From Firmicutes bacterium UBA3553 (lineage in GTDB: Bacteria > Bacillota > Clostridia > Tissierellales > Sedimentibacteraceae): a DNA stretch of 64,000 nucleotides. The notes below the pieces were generated by a model. That model made no database searches and had not been told where the DNA came from. It saw only the letters and a list, made by a program, of their open reading frames with translations. Numbering within the stretch: the first letter of the stretch is position 1; every line of letters begins with the position of its first letter. The stretch covers positions 179,385-243,384 of the forward strand of contig DFOA01000033.1 in the NCBI GenBank assembly GCA_002381185.1. Reading direction: 5' to 3'. Positions 18,438 to 27,469 of the stretch are shown here, piece by piece. Position numbers and translations under genes: made by a program.

Positions 18438-18893
18438 CTATTCATCATCTTCATCGTTTACAATTAATACGGGGCACGGAGCGTCTGAAATTACCCTTTG
18501 AGTAACAGATCCCACAAAGAATCTTTTAATCTTGGAGAAACCTCTTCTGCCCATTACAATCAAATCAATTTTTTCCCTGTTGGCGAAGTCTATTATTTTA
18601 TCAGAAGGCTCGCCGTGCAGTACTACTTTTTCAACATGCTCACTATCAATACCTATTGCAGAAATAAACGCATCTAAAAACTCGGTTTTTACCTGAATTA
18701 ATTCTTCAGTAATTTTCGGATAATTAAATGGAACACTGATAATTCCGCCCACATCATATGTATATATCCCACGGGTGTCCACTACATAAATAAATACTAA
18801 TTTACTATCATACCTCTTTGATAATTCGATAGCCTTTTCGGCTGCTTTTTGTGATACAGGTGAACCGTCTACCGGAACAAGTATTTTTTTCAT
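18438..18893 (-). CDS. Universal stress protein (UspA family)
   Basis: A 151-residue single UspA domain. It opens with KILVPVDGSPVS and ends with the ATP-binding pattern MGRRGFSKIKRFFVGSV (Gly-x2-Gly-x9-Gly-Ser), then CPVLIV. By family it is a nucleotide-binding, usually dimeric cytoplasmic protein, induced by stress or growth arrest. The AGGAGGCAGAT site precedes the ATG. Monocistronic. Confidence 0.95.
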   Translation of the reverse strand: MKKILVPVDGSPVSQKAAEKAIELSKRYDSKLVFIYVVDTRGIYTYDVGGIISVPFNYPKITEELIQVKTEFLDAFISAIGIDSEHVEKVVLHGEPSDKIIDFANREKIDLIVMGRRGFSKIKRFFVGSVTQRVISDAPCPVLIVNDEDDE

Positions 18894-19092
18894 ATCTGCC
18901 TCCTGTTAGAAATTTTTAATATATTACATATTTATTATACCCAAATAGCATTTATACTAAACTAATTTTTTGGACAAGTTAGGGTATGTTTAATACTATG
19001 AGATTTATGAATTTTTATATTCTCCCTGAGGAGAGTTTCAAATGTATTTTAATTAATAATTGATGGCTAAAAAAATATTTTAGAAATAATTA

Positions 19093-19119
19093 TTGACAAA
19101 TATGTATTAATGGTATAAA
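19093..19119 (+). promoter_or_regulatory. Promoter for the SAM-riboswitch transcript
   Basis: TTGACA at 19093-19098 is followed by TATAAA at 19114-19119 (15-bp spacer) or TAAAGT two bases further on (17-bp spacer), about 30 bp before the riboswitch aptamer. Confidence 0.6.
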
Positions 19120-19149
19120 GTATCAAATAACAATTCAATAAGAAAAACT

Positions 19150-19295
19150 TCTTATCAAGAGAGACGGAGGGATCGGCCCTGTGAAGTCTCGGCAACCTAC
19201 AGTTACTGAAAGGTGCTAAGTCCGGCAGAGAGTATATCTTTGGCAGATGAGGAGACGGTTAGAATATTACCCTCTCTTCATAGAGGGTTTTTTTT
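19150..19295 (+). promoter_or_regulatory. SAM-I (S-box) riboswitch with terminator
   Basis: The leader matches the S-box consensus in order: CTTATCAAGAGAGACGGAGG, then CCCTGTGAAGTCTCGGCAAC, AAGGTGCTAAGTCC and TGGCAGATGAGGAG. A terminator hairpin, ACCCTCT (19269-19275) with AGAGGGT (19282-19288) plus T7, follows. When SAM is bound the terminator forms and transcription stops; when SAM is low the downstream genes are read. The genes behind it (YbaK protein, tcdA, metNIQ) fit methionine supply. Confidence 0.95.
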
Positions 19296-19316
19296 ATAGA
19301 ATTAAGGAGGAGACAA

Positions 19317-19799
19317 ATGTCTGTAGAAAAAGTAAGAGAATATTTAAAACAATTCGGAAAAGATACTGACATTCTTGAAATGGATGAATCCACAGCCACT
19401 GTGGAGCTGGCGGCAAAAGCTCTGGGAACAGAAGAAGCAAGAATAGCAAAATCTTTGTCTTTTTACAACGGTGATGAAGCAATGGTGATTGTGGTGGCAG
19501 GAGATGCAAAAATAGATAACAAAAAGTTTAAAGAAAAGTTTGGATTTAAGGCAAAAATGCTTGCACCTGAAGATACAGTCAGATTTACAGGTCATGCAAT
19601 AGGTGGTGTTTGCCCGTTTGCCCTTACTGATAACATAACTGTATATTTAGATATTTCAATGAAAAGATTTGAAACAATGTTTCCTGCATGCGGCAGCGGA
19701 AATTCTGCGATAGAGCTTACATTGGACGAATTGGAAAAAATATCTGGAAGCAGAGAATGGATTGATGTATGCAAGAACTGGGAATGCATTGGAGAATGA
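19317..19799 (+). CDS. YbaK/EbsC-family aminoacyl-tRNA deacylase-like protein
   Basis: A 160-residue YbaK/aminoacyl-tRNA-editing domain. It has the STATVELAAKALG helix, the RIAKSLSFYNG strand with the conserved lysine and the GHAIGGVCPFAL loop. Family members clear mischarged tRNA (for example Cys-tRNAPro) or act as related hydrolases; the specificity here is unknown. It is the first gene behind the SAM-I riboswitch, which suggests a link to sulfur amino acids. GGAGG lies eight nt before the ATG. A second promoter follows at 19821. Confidence 0.9.
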   Translation: MSVEKVREYLKQFGKDTDILEMDESTATVELAAKALGTEEARIAKSLSFYNGDEAMVIVVAGDAKIDNKKFKEKFGFKAKMLAPEDTVRFTGHAIGGVCPFALTDNITVYLDISMKRFETMFPACGSGNSAIELTLDELEKISGSREWIDVCKNWECIGE

Positions 19800-19820
19800 G
19801 ACTACGGGGAATAAATATTA

Positions 19821-19849
19821 TTGACAAAGTGAAAACTATAATATAGAAT
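19821..19849 (+). promoter_or_regulatory. Internal promoter before tcdA-metNIQ
   Basis: TTGACA (19821-19826) and TAGAAT (19844-19849) with 17 bp between them make a near-consensus promoter downstream of the riboswitch and the YbaK gene, with no terminator in between. It could drive tcdA and metNIQ independently of SAM. Confidence 0.6.
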
Positions 19850-19911
19850 TGGCTTGAATTAAACATATAAGAATACTATGCTATATAAAATAAATGATTA
19901 GAAAGGGAATT

Positions 19912-20667
19912 ATGTTAAACGAATTTTCAAGAACACAACTTTTATTAGGCAAAGAAGCAATGGAAAAATTAAAAAATTCAACGGTTGCCATATTCGGAAT
20001 CGGCGGAGTTGGAACATATGTTGTTGAAGCTTTGGCAAGGAGCGGCGTTGGCGGATTTGCTCTGTTCGATGATGACAAAGTATGTCTCACAAATATAAAC
20101 AGACAGTTAATTGCTACAAGGAAAACAATAGGAAGAAAAAAAGTCGAAGTAATGGCCGAAAGGATATTGGAAATAAATCCAAAAGCCAAGGTTGAAACAA
20201 ATGCAACCTTTTATATGCCGGACAATGCAGATGAATATGATTTGACAAAATATGATTATATTGTAGATGCAATAGATACGGTAACTGCGAAACTTGAGCT
20301 TATCGTAAGAGCAAATGCGGTCAATGTGCCCATAATGAGCAGCATGGGGGCAGGAAACAAATTAAATCCGACTATGCTGGAAGTTGCCGATATCTATAAG
20401 ACATCAATGGATCCATTGGCTAAGGTAATGCGCCACGAGCTGAAAAAACGCGGTATAAAAAAATTAAAGGTTGTTTATTCCAAGGAACAGCCTCTGACAC
20501 CAATAGATGATGAAGACTTAAGCTGTAAGAAAAATTGTGTATGCCCGCCGGGTACTGAAAGAAAATGCACAGACAGAAGAACTATACCTGGAAGCGTATC
20601 ATTTGTTCCTTCCGTTGCAGGACTTATAATTGCAAGCGAGGTAGTAAAAGATCTGGCAGCTAAATAA
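19912..20667 (+). CDS. tcdA: tRNA threonylcarbamoyladenosine dehydratase (TcdA/CsdL)
   Basis: A 251-residue E1-like ThiF-fold enzyme that uses ATP to cyclise t6A37 to ct6A in tRNA. The ATP site is FGIGGVGTYVVEALARSG, with FDDDKVCLTNINRQL after it. The C-terminal CxxC-type cysteines and the RRTIPGSVSFVPSVAG stretch match TcdA rather than ThiF or MoeB. The start is the ATG at 19912, with GAAAGGGA just upstream; an earlier ATG at 19894 would include that site. It ends 13 bp before metN, so it is likely cotranscribed with the methionine importer. Confidence 0.9.
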   Translation: MLNEFSRTQLLLGKEAMEKLKNSTVAIFGIGGVGTYVVEALARSGVGGFALFDDDKVCLTNINRQLIATRKTIGRKKVEVMAERILEINPKAKVETNATFYMPDNADEYDLTKYDYIVDAIDTVTAKLELIVRANAVNVPIMSSMGAGNKLNPTMLEVADIYKTSMDPLAKVMRHELKKRGIKKLKVVYSKEQPLTPIDDEDLSCKKNCVCPPGTERKCTDRRTIPGSVSFVPSVAGLIIASEVVKDLAAK

Positions 20668-20680
20668 AGGAGGGAGCAGC

Positions 20681-21700
20681 ATGGGGACGACTCCATTAAT
20701 TCAAATAAAAAATTTAGAGAAACAATACATCAGCCAAAACAACAAGGTAACTGCGCTGTCCGGTATAAATCTGGATATAAGCAAAGGCGACATATGCGGA
20801 ATAATTGGAATGAGCGGTGCCGGTAAAAGCACATTGGTAAGATGCATTAACTTTTTAGAAAAACCGACAAAAGGAACTGTGATTATAGGAAACAAGGATT
20901 TATCTAAATTGAATGTAACACAGCTTCGACACGTAAGACAAAAGATAGGAATGATTTTTCAGCAGTTTAATTTACTCATGCAGAGGAATGTTGAGGACAA
21001 TATATGCTTTCCTCTGGAGATAAGCGGAATAAGCAAAAAAGAAGGAAGAAAAAGGTCCTCCGAGCTTTTGGAGCTTGTGGGGCTTTCAGATAAAAGAAAA
21101 TCATATCCTTCACAGCTAAGCGGCGGACAAAAGCAGAGAGTTGCCATAGCAAGAGCATTGGCAACCAATCCTGAAATACTTCTTTGCGATGAGGCAACTA
21201 GCGCACTGGACCCTACAACAACCAGATCTATACTTGCACTTTTAAAGGATATAAATAAAAAACTTGGTATTACTATAATTATAATTACTCACGAAATGGC
21301 TGTGGTAGAAGAAATATGCGATTATGTCGCAATTATAGATAACGGAAGACTGGCAGAAAACGGAAGAGTTGAAGAAGTTTTCTCCAATCCGAAGACGGAC
21401 GCAGCCAAGAAGCTTGTTTACCACAGCAATACTGCCGTAAAAGAAATGACAGGCAAAAGATGCATCCGTATTGTATTCGACGGCAAGTCATCCTTTGAGC
21501 CTGTAATTGCCAACATGGTTTTGGAATGCAGAGCACAAGTGAACATATTGTTTGCTGATACAAAGGATATAAAGGGACAGGCATACGGCCAAATGGTTTT
21601 ACAGCTGCCTGAAGATGAAATGCAGGCAGGAAAAATAATAAATTATTTACGGAATAAAAATGTTAATGTAGAGGAGCTGGTTGGTTATGTTGGCGAATGA
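20681..21700 (+). CDS. metN: Methionine ABC importer ATPase MetN
   Basis: A 339-residue ATPase of the methionine uptake ABC system. Walker A is GMSGAGKST, the signature is LSGGQKQRVAIARAL, and Walker B is LLCDEATSALDP. The C-terminal 75 residues form the NIL (ACT-like) domain that binds methionine and inhibits transport when the cell is replete. AAAGGAGGGAGC precedes the ATG. It overlaps the start of metI and belongs to the SAM-riboswitch operon. Confidence 0.96.
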   Translation: MGTTPLIQIKNLEKQYISQNNKVTALSGINLDISKGDICGIIGMSGAGKSTLVRCINFLEKPTKGTVIIGNKDLSKLNVTQLRHVRQKIGMIFQQFNLLMQRNVEDNICFPLEISGISKKEGRKRSSELLELVGLSDKRKSYPSQLSGGQKQRVAIARALATNPEILLCDEATSALDPTTTRSILALLKDINKKLGITIIIITHEMAVVEEICDYVAIIDNGRLAENGRVEEVFSNPKTDAAKKLVYHSNTAVKEMTGKRCIRIVFDGKSSFEPVIANMVLECRAQVNILFADTKDIKGQAYGQMVLQLPEDEMQAGKIINYLRNKNVNVEELVGYVGE

Positions 21701-22349
21701 TACAGTTTTAATGTTAATAGAAGGAACTTTAGATACATTATACATGACCTTTGTCTCAACCTTCTTTGCATATTTATTTGCTTTTCCGATAGGAATAGCA
21801 TTGGTGGTAACTAAAAAAGACGGTTTACATCCTATGGGATTTATAAATAAATTCTTGGATGTTGTTGTTAATATAGGGCGTTCAGTACCATTTTTAATAT
21901 TATTGATTGCAGTAATACCATTAACTAAATTAATAGCCGGCAAAAGTTATGGTTCAACTGCCACAATAGTGCCCCTTGTAATCGCAGCAACACCATTTAT
22001 AGCAAGATTGATTGAATCTTCACTTCAAGAAGTTGATCAAGGAGTTATAGAAGCGGCACAGAGTATGGGTGCATCACTTTCAACAATTGTTTTCAAGGTA
22101 TTGATTCCGGAAGCAAAGACTTCTCTGATTGTGGGAGCAACAATTGCAATCGGTACAATACTCAGCTATTCTGCTATGGCAGGTGTTGTTGGCGGAGGAG
22201 GCCTGGGGGATATTGCGATCAGATACGGATATAACAGGTATCAGTACGATATTATGCTTTTAACCGTAATCCTGTTGATAATATTGGTGCAGCTGCTTCA
22301 AATTATAGGAATGAAAATCGCAGGCAAGACAGACAAAAGAGTTGTCTGA
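21687..22349 (+). CDS. metI: Methionine ABC importer permease MetI
   Basis: A 220-residue permease with five hydrophobic segments and the EAA coupling loop EAAQSMGASLSTIVFKVLIP. It pairs with MetN in the inner membrane to import methionine delivered by MetQ. The gene overlaps the end of metN by 14 bp, which implies translational coupling. The ATG at 21687 is ten nt from GAGGAG; a TTG at 21681 is four nt from it and could also serve, so the exact start is uncertain by two codons. Confidence 0.95.
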   Translation: MLANDTVLMLIEGTLDTLYMTFVSTFFAYLFAFPIGIALVVTKKDGLHPMGFINKFLDVVVNIGRSVPFLILLIAVIPLTKLIAGKSYGSTATIVPLVIAATPFIARLIESSLQEVDQGVIEAAQSMGASLSTIVFKVLIPEAKTSLIVGATIAIGTILSYSAMAGVVGGGGLGDIAIRYGYNRYQYDIMLLTVILLIILVQLLQIIGMKIAGKTDKRVV

Positions 22350-22383
22350 AAATAAAAAAATTAGACATAAGAAGGAGATCGAA

Positions 22384-23262
22384 ATGAAGAATTTAAAAAA
22401 ATTATTTTCATTAATATTAGTAGTATTATTGTCACTTACAACATTTGTAGGATGCCAAAATAACGAAAAAGCACCGGAAGAGAAACCGGCAGAAGAAACA
22501 CCTGCCGCACAAGAACCAACAGAAGGGGCAACTAAAGGTAAAATCACAGTAGCCGCATCACCGACACCACATGCGGAAATACTGGCACAGGTTACGGATG
22601 TATTGGCAGAACAGGGATATGAACTTGTAATAGAAGAATTTACAGATTATGTACAGCCAAACCTGGTTGTTGATGCGGGAGATATTGATGCAAATTTCTT
22701 TCAGCATAAGCCTTACCTAGATGATTTCAATAAAGAAAAAGGAACAAAATTAGTTTCAGTGGCATCAATCCATTATGAGCCGTTAGCCATATATGCAGGA
22801 AAATCCTCAGATTTGGCTAGTATTCCGGACGGTGCTTCAATAGCGGTTCCAAATGATACAACAAATGAAGCAAGAGCACTTTTGCTGCTTGAAACTAACG
22901 GTTTAATCAAGATAAGAGAAGGTGCAGGCTTAGCTGCCACAAAAAATGACATAGCTGAAAATCCGCACAACATTGAAATAGTCGAATTAGAAGCTGCTCA
23001 GGTTTCAAGAGTAATAAGCGAAGTTGATTTTGCAGTATTAAACGGAAACTATGCTCTTGCTGCAGGCTTAAATATTGGCGATGCAGTTGCAAAGGAAGAA
23101 CAGGAATCAGAAGCAGCTCAAACATATGCCAATATTTTAGTTGTTAAAGAAGGAAATGAAGGAAGAGAAGACATTCAAGCTTTAGTTGAAGCTTTGAAAA
23201 GCGATAAAGTAAAACAATACATCAACGAAACTTACAAAGGTGCAGTAGTTGCTATTGATTAA
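22384..23262 (+). CDS. metQ: Methionine-binding lipoprotein MetQ (NlpA family)
   Basis: A 292-residue NlpA-family substrate-binding lipoprotein. A basic-hydrophobic signal ends in the lipobox TFVGC (Cys near residue 19), followed by a Glu/Pro/Thr-rich linker and the mature domain with AASPTPHAEIL, DANFFQHKPYL and VPNDTTNEARALLLL, all standard for MetQ. AGAAGGAGATCGAA precedes the ATG at 22384, which I prefer over an upstream in-frame ATG at 22342. Last gene of the operon, followed by a long terminator palindrome. Confidence 0.96.
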   Translation: MKNLKKLFSLILVVLLSLTTFVGCQNNEKAPEEKPAEETPAAQEPTEGATKGKITVAASPTPHAEILAQVTDVLAEQGYELVIEEFTDYVQPNLVVDAGDIDANFFQHKPYLDDFNKEKGTKLVSVASIHYEPLAIYAGKSSDLASIPDGASIAVPNDTTNEARALLLLETNGLIKIREGAGLAATKNDIAENPHNIEIVELEAAQVSRVISEVDFAVLNGNYALAAGLNIGDAVAKEEQESEAAQTYANILVVKEGNEGREDIQALVEALKSDKVKQYINETYKGAVVAID

Positions 23263-23286
23263 TTAAGAAACGGGAGCATTCCTTTA

Positions 23287-23337
23287 TGCAATAAAAGTGA
23301 CCGGCTCAAACTGAACCGGTCAGTCATTTTTATTGCA
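23287..23337. terminator. Terminator with extended dyad
   Basis: TGACCGG/CCGGTCA forms the core stem, and the outer TGCAATAAAA (23287-23296) pairs with TTTTTATTGCA, so the palindrome spans about 51 bp. It serves metQ and the convergent DUF4153 gene. Confidence 0.85.
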
Positions 23338-23354
23338 ATCCTGAAACTTCATTT

Positions 23355-25148
23355 TTATTGCACAGATACAAACAAGAATAAGTTACCTCCCATATAAACA
23401 TTGTCATCAGTTCTGTCAATATTTATTTCGCTTGCTATAATTTTCAATTTAATACTTTCACCTTTGGCGTCAATTGTGAGATCTTCCGGCGGCAGCAAGG
23501 TCCTTGACCCGAATTCTTCAAACAGTCGGTCTGTCAATTCTTTCATGGGAATTACTATTAAAATATTATCTGAATCATTCAGTATTTCTAATGTTATATA
23601 TCCGGAAGCATCTGTTTTCTGCTCTACAGTATATTTTACACCGTCAATTTCAAATGTGCCCACAGCAACGCTTTGATTTGCCCTGCTAAAAATATTTACC
23701 TTAATGAATTTATCATAGCCTGAAACATCAATTGCAATGCTGTCATTAAGGCTTGCATATGCATATCTTGGTTCTTCTCCGGGAATATAGCTGTCATAAT
23801 ATGGACTGAAACCGTATATGACCGCAAAGTTTCTGTAATATCCTGAATCCGTAATGTATTCTTCAGGGAACCATTCAATATCTCTCAAGTATCCCATTCT
23901 TGCCAGGTAATCTGAAATATTTGTTATTTCGTATTTATCTTCTTTTGATATGTCCTTATTTGGGACTATTTCATTGTCAGCCAGCATGTTGTTTCGAAGC
24001 AGTATTTCTTCCAGACGTGATTCCTGACTTTTTTGGGATACGGTAAAAGCATCAACAGGAGGAATAATTGACATTAATGCAAATATTGCAGATAAAAGAA
24101 CTATTGTATTCGGATTCTTCTTTTTGCTGAATATCAACACCAGTGCGCAGACAAGAGAAAATATTCCGAATAAAATAACATAGTACCTTGATTCCGTAAT
24201 TCCGTATGCTTCAACTCTTATATACGATGAAACGAGCTGCATGGCTGCAAGAGGAATCAGCACTACGGGAAAAGTCTTTCTGTACATAAGTGAGAATCGG
24301 TTATCCAGATTTGAACTCAATATATAAATGAAGTAACCTGTTGCGGAATAGCCCAATACCATTGGACCTACCTGACCTACCGGCCATATACCTGTAATTA
24401 AAATTTTAAGGAAATAAACTATCAACACCACTGAAAATATTGAAATTAAAGGAATCATTATGTTAGAAACCAAAATCTCAAGCACTTTTGGATAACTGTA
24501 GGAAGCTTCATCTTTCTTTATGTCATATTCATCCTTTGAATTGAACTTCGGAAGAAGCGACAGGTAGTAAACAGGTGTGAAGAAAGTATAAGCTATGTTT
24601 GCAGTATGTGAATAAATTTTAGAATCAAAATTATAGAGCAGTATGTCAACAGCACCCAATATGGCAGCGAACCCCAGGAATAAAACAACACCGTAAAGTA
24701 TGGCAGTAAATGCGGCCTTAAAATGAGAGAGTGCCACCTTGCCGAAATTAATCTCATTTTTTGCAGAAGGCAAGTATAAATAAGCTGCAAATAAAGCAAA
24801 TGATATGACAAACAAATGCACAACCATTGCTTGAGATATATCATCATTAGTCATGAAATAATAATAAATTACTGATAATAAAAGCGTCGCACCGTGCAGC
24901 AGCAAAGTGTATTTTGTCAAACTTTTAAATCTTTCAAGCGCAAATTGCACTGCCGTTGCCAGCAAGGCACCGAATATTCCCGTAAAAACCAGCCTTCCCA
25001 ACAATTCTTCATTCGAAAAATTATTCTCTATCGTTATTGACATTGTAATTGTTAAGAAAGCTAAAAAAATGAGAACTAAAGGAAATCTGGAAACAGTTGC
25101 TTTTAAATTCATAACAGTTCTATTTAAAAAATCTTTTATTCTGCTCAT
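23355..25148 (-). CDS. DUF4153 membrane protein
   Basis: A 597-residue protein with about twelve N-terminal transmembrane helices (residues 20-420) and a soluble C-terminal domain of about 180 residues. The layout and the segments VAYTFFTPVY-like and PLAAMQLVSSYIRVEAYGITESRYY fit the DUF4153 family, whose function is unknown. GAGGTGATTTT precedes the ATG. It is monocistronic, between a terminator and the promoter region shared with the divergent HD-GYP gene. Confidence 0.8.
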   Translation of the reverse strand: MSRIKDFLNRTVMNLKATVSRFPLVLIFLAFLTITMSITIENNFSNEELLGRLVFTGIFGALLATAVQFALERFKSLTKYTLLLHGATLLLSVIYYYFMTNDDISQAMVVHLFVISFALFAAYLYLPSAKNEINFGKVALSHFKAAFTAILYGVVLFLGFAAILGAVDILLYNFDSKIYSHTANIAYTFFTPVYYLSLLPKFNSKDEYDIKKDEASYSYPKVLEILVSNIMIPLISIFSVVLIVYFLKILITGIWPVGQVGPMVLGYSATGYFIYILSSNLDNRFSLMYRKTFPVVLIPLAAMQLVSSYIRVEAYGITESRYYVILFGIFSLVCALVLIFSKKKNPNTIVLLSAIFALMSIIPPVDAFTVSQKSQESRLEEILLRNNMLADNEIVPNKDISKEDKYEITNISDYLARMGYLRDIEWFPEEYITDSGYYRNFAVIYGFSPYYDSYIPGEEPRYAYASLNDSIAIDVSGYDKFIKVNIFSRANQSVAVGTFEIDGVKYTVEQKTDASGYITLEILNDSDNILIVIPMKELTDRLFEEFGSRTLLPPEDLTIDAKGESIKLKIIASEINIDRTDDNVYMGGNLFLFVSVQ

Positions 25149-25310
25149 AAAATCACCTCACACTATTAGACGTTTTATATATTAATATGTTCCAAATCTT
25201 TAATTCTATAAGTACTATACTTATACCGCTAAAATCGATTTGTTAATCTTAATTTTTCCAAGATTTTTCCGATATATTAATATAAACTAAAATTCAACTA
25301 AGGGAAAATC

Positions 25311-26624
25311 ATGGAACATACAGACAAAATATTTTACAAGTATCTGACTGAACCTATTAATGATTTGTTTAATAAAATAGGCAATATTTCAATTTTAAAC
25401 AAAAATTCAAACTCTATACCCAATGCGGAATTAAAACCCGTAATTGAAGAAATAAACCTGGGATTCAAAAAGTTGGATAAATTAATTGAATTAATTGAAA
25501 ATATGAATAAGGATGTTTCTTTTGAAGGAATATTAAATTACATATATTCAACCTTTTCCGAATTCATTCCGTATTCTCATATAGGAATAGCATTATTGAA
25601 GGATAACGGTAAAATATTAGAAGGATCTTACGGGATTTCAGCACCATCATTAAATGATCTTCCAAAAAAGCTTGTAGGATTAAGGGCTGAAATAAGCAGG
25701 ACAAGTTTAGAGAACATAATTAATAACGGTACTGTGAGAGTAATAAACAATCTCGAGAACTATACAAAAAACAAGGATTCGGATTATAACATGCTCTTGT
25801 TGGAAGCAGGGATTAAATCTTCTATTACATTACCTTTAAAGGTTAATGAAAAGCCTATCGGAATTATATTTTTTTCTAATATCATAGAAAATATTTATAA
25901 GGATGAACACATTGAATTTTTAAAAACCTTGTCAAACAGTATTGCCATAAGTTTAAATAAAAATATATTTATTGATGAAATGTTATACTCTACACTGCTT
26001 GCTCTGACTAAAATGGCAGAAGCACGAGATGAGGACACAGCGGAACATCTGGACAGAATGACCGCGTATGCTGTGAAAATAACAGAATTTCTGCGCCATG
26101 ACAAGCTGTATTGCGATCAAATTACTGTCCCTTTTATAAAAGGAATCGAGAGGTTCAGCCCAATGCACGATATAGGCAAGGTCGGCATAAAGGATGGAGT
26201 TTTGTTAAAGCCCGGCAGGCTTACAGCGGATGAATACGAGGAAATGAAAAAGCATGTTACATATGGAGCAGATGTTTTAAGAACAGCAGAAAACAATATT
26301 GCAAAACAAAAGTACAGCATGTTTAAAATGGGAATTGAAATTGTGGAAGGACACCATGAAAAGTGGGATGGTTCAGGCTATCCATATAAGAAAAAAGGAA
26401 CAGAAATTCCTCTGAGTGCAAGAATTGTGGCTGTTGCGGACGTATTTGACGCACTGACAAGCAAAAGGCCGTATAAAAGCGCATTTGGATTCGAGGAAAG
26501 TATAAATTACATAATTGAAGGAAGCGGCAGGCATTTTGATCCAAAGATTATAGACTCGCTTTCAAGACACAGGGATGAACTGCAAGAACTTTATATAAGT
26601 TTCCAAAAAAAACCGGCTGAGTAA
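25311..26624 (+). CDS. GAF and HD-GYP domain protein, likely c-di-GMP phosphodiesterase
   Basis: A 437-residue cytoplasmic signalling protein. Residues about 60-220 look like a GAF sensor domain. An HD-GYP hydrolase follows, with EHLDRM (metal His), MHDIGK (His286, Asp287), GHHEKWDGSGYP (GYP at 356-358) and ADVFDALTSKRPY. All metal ligands expected for an active enzyme are visible, so it probably degrades cyclic di-GMP or a related dinucleotide. No membrane segment is present. The ribosome site is modest (AAGGGAAAATC). A terminator follows the stop. Confidence 0.92.
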   Translation: MEHTDKIFYKYLTEPINDLFNKIGNISILNKNSNSIPNAELKPVIEEINLGFKKLDKLIELIENMNKDVSFEGILNYIYSTFSEFIPYSHIGIALLKDNGKILEGSYGISAPSLNDLPKKLVGLRAEISRTSLENIINNGTVRVINNLENYTKNKDSDYNMLLLEAGIKSSITLPLKVNEKPIGIIFFSNIIENIYKDEHIEFLKTLSNSIAISLNKNIFIDEMLYSTLLALTKMAEARDEDTAEHLDRMTAYAVKITEFLRHDKLYCDQITVPFIKGIERFSPMHDIGKVGIKDGVLLKPGRLTADEYEEMKKHVTYGADVLRTAENNIAKQKYSMFKMGIEIVEGHHEKWDGSGYPYKKKGTEIPLSARIVAVADVFDALTSKRPYKSAFGFEESINYIIEGSGRHFDPKIIDSLSRHRDELQELYISFQKKPAE

Positions 26625-26634
26625 GCCGGTTTCA
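26610..26634 (+). terminator. Terminator after the HD-GYP gene
   Basis: AAACCGGCT (26610-26618) pairs with AGCCGGTTT (26624-26632); the 5' arm overlaps the last codons of the gene. Confidence 0.7.
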
Positions 26635-26667
26635 TTCAGTTTGCGCCAGATGAATAACTGACAATTA

Positions 26668-27222
26668 TTACCTTAGGGTTTTTAAGGCGTTGCTCCAGGA
26701 TATAACCTGATTTAACAATTCGTCTACTTCATTTTCGTGTCTTGGGTCTGGCTTAAATTCGCTCATGTTTACAAAATCCGTAAACAGATTCAGCATTACC
26801 TGTGCCCTCACATCAGCCATATGAAGCTCTGCCGCAATTGTTCTCATATGCTCTACAGCTCGCGCGCCTCCTGCACTTCCGTAGCTTACAAACCCTGCAG
26901 CTTTGTTTTTCCACTCTGCATTTAAGTAATCTATGGCATTTTTTAATGCTCCGGGTATGCTGTGGTTGTATTCTGCAGTTACAAATATGTAACCGTCAAA
27001 TTCATTTATCTTCTTGGACCATTTTTTTGTATGTTCTTTCGTATATTGCTGCATCATTGCAGGATATGGCTCATCGTAGAGGGGCAAATTGTAATCAGCA
27101 ATATCTACCAATTCAAATTCTGCATCTGTTCTTTTCCTTGCCAGTTCATAAACCCATTTTGCAACAGCTTCACCGTTTCTACCGGGTCTTGTGCTTCCTA
27201 ATATAACAGCTATTTTTGTCAT
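26668..27222 (-). CDS. NADPH-dependent FMN reductase
   Basis: A 184-residue flavodoxin-like reductase. The FMN phosphate loop is GSTRPGRNGEAVAKW at the N-terminus, and the second flavin segment is VTAEYNHSIPGALKNAIDYL, with GSAGGARAVEHMR after it. It probably transfers electrons from NADPH to FMN or quinone-like substrates. The start at 27222 has AGGAGGAATCAAA directly upstream; a longer frame from 27252 would include that site. Single gene, convergent with the HD-GYP gene. Confidence 0.95.
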   Translation of the reverse strand: MTKIAVILGSTRPGRNGEAVAKWVYELARKRTDAEFELVDIADYNLPLYDEPYPAMMQQYTKEHTKKWSKKINEFDGYIFVTAEYNHSIPGALKNAIDYLNAEWKNKAAGFVSYGSAGGARAVEHMRTIAAELHMADVRAQVMLNLFTDFVNMSEFKPDPRHENEVDELLNQVISWSNALKTLR

Positions 27223-27392
27223 TTTGATTCCTCCTGAAATATATATATTCATTTTTAAATTACTTATTATTGTTTTTAATAGTAATACCCGGAAAATAAA
27301 AAGTTAAACATTAAGATACATAATCAAAATTTGGATGAATGCTGTAAATTAAATGAAAATTTAAATAAATCTTGATTTACAGAGATTTTATG

Positions 27393-27426
27393 TATTGTAA
27401 TAGTTGTTACAATATGTTAATATAAT
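27393..27426 (+). promoter_or_regulatory. Promoter with an 8-bp-arm palindrome, second DegV gene
   Basis: TATTGTAA (27393-27400) and TTACAATA (27407-27414) form a perfect inverted repeat around six bases. TATAAT follows at 27421-27426. The palindrome covers the place where a -35 element would be, as expected for a regulator site; no consensus -35 is at normal spacing. Confidence 0.5.
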
Positions 27427-27469
27427 TTTGATATGCAGCATTTATAATGATAGAAGGGAAATTAAAATT

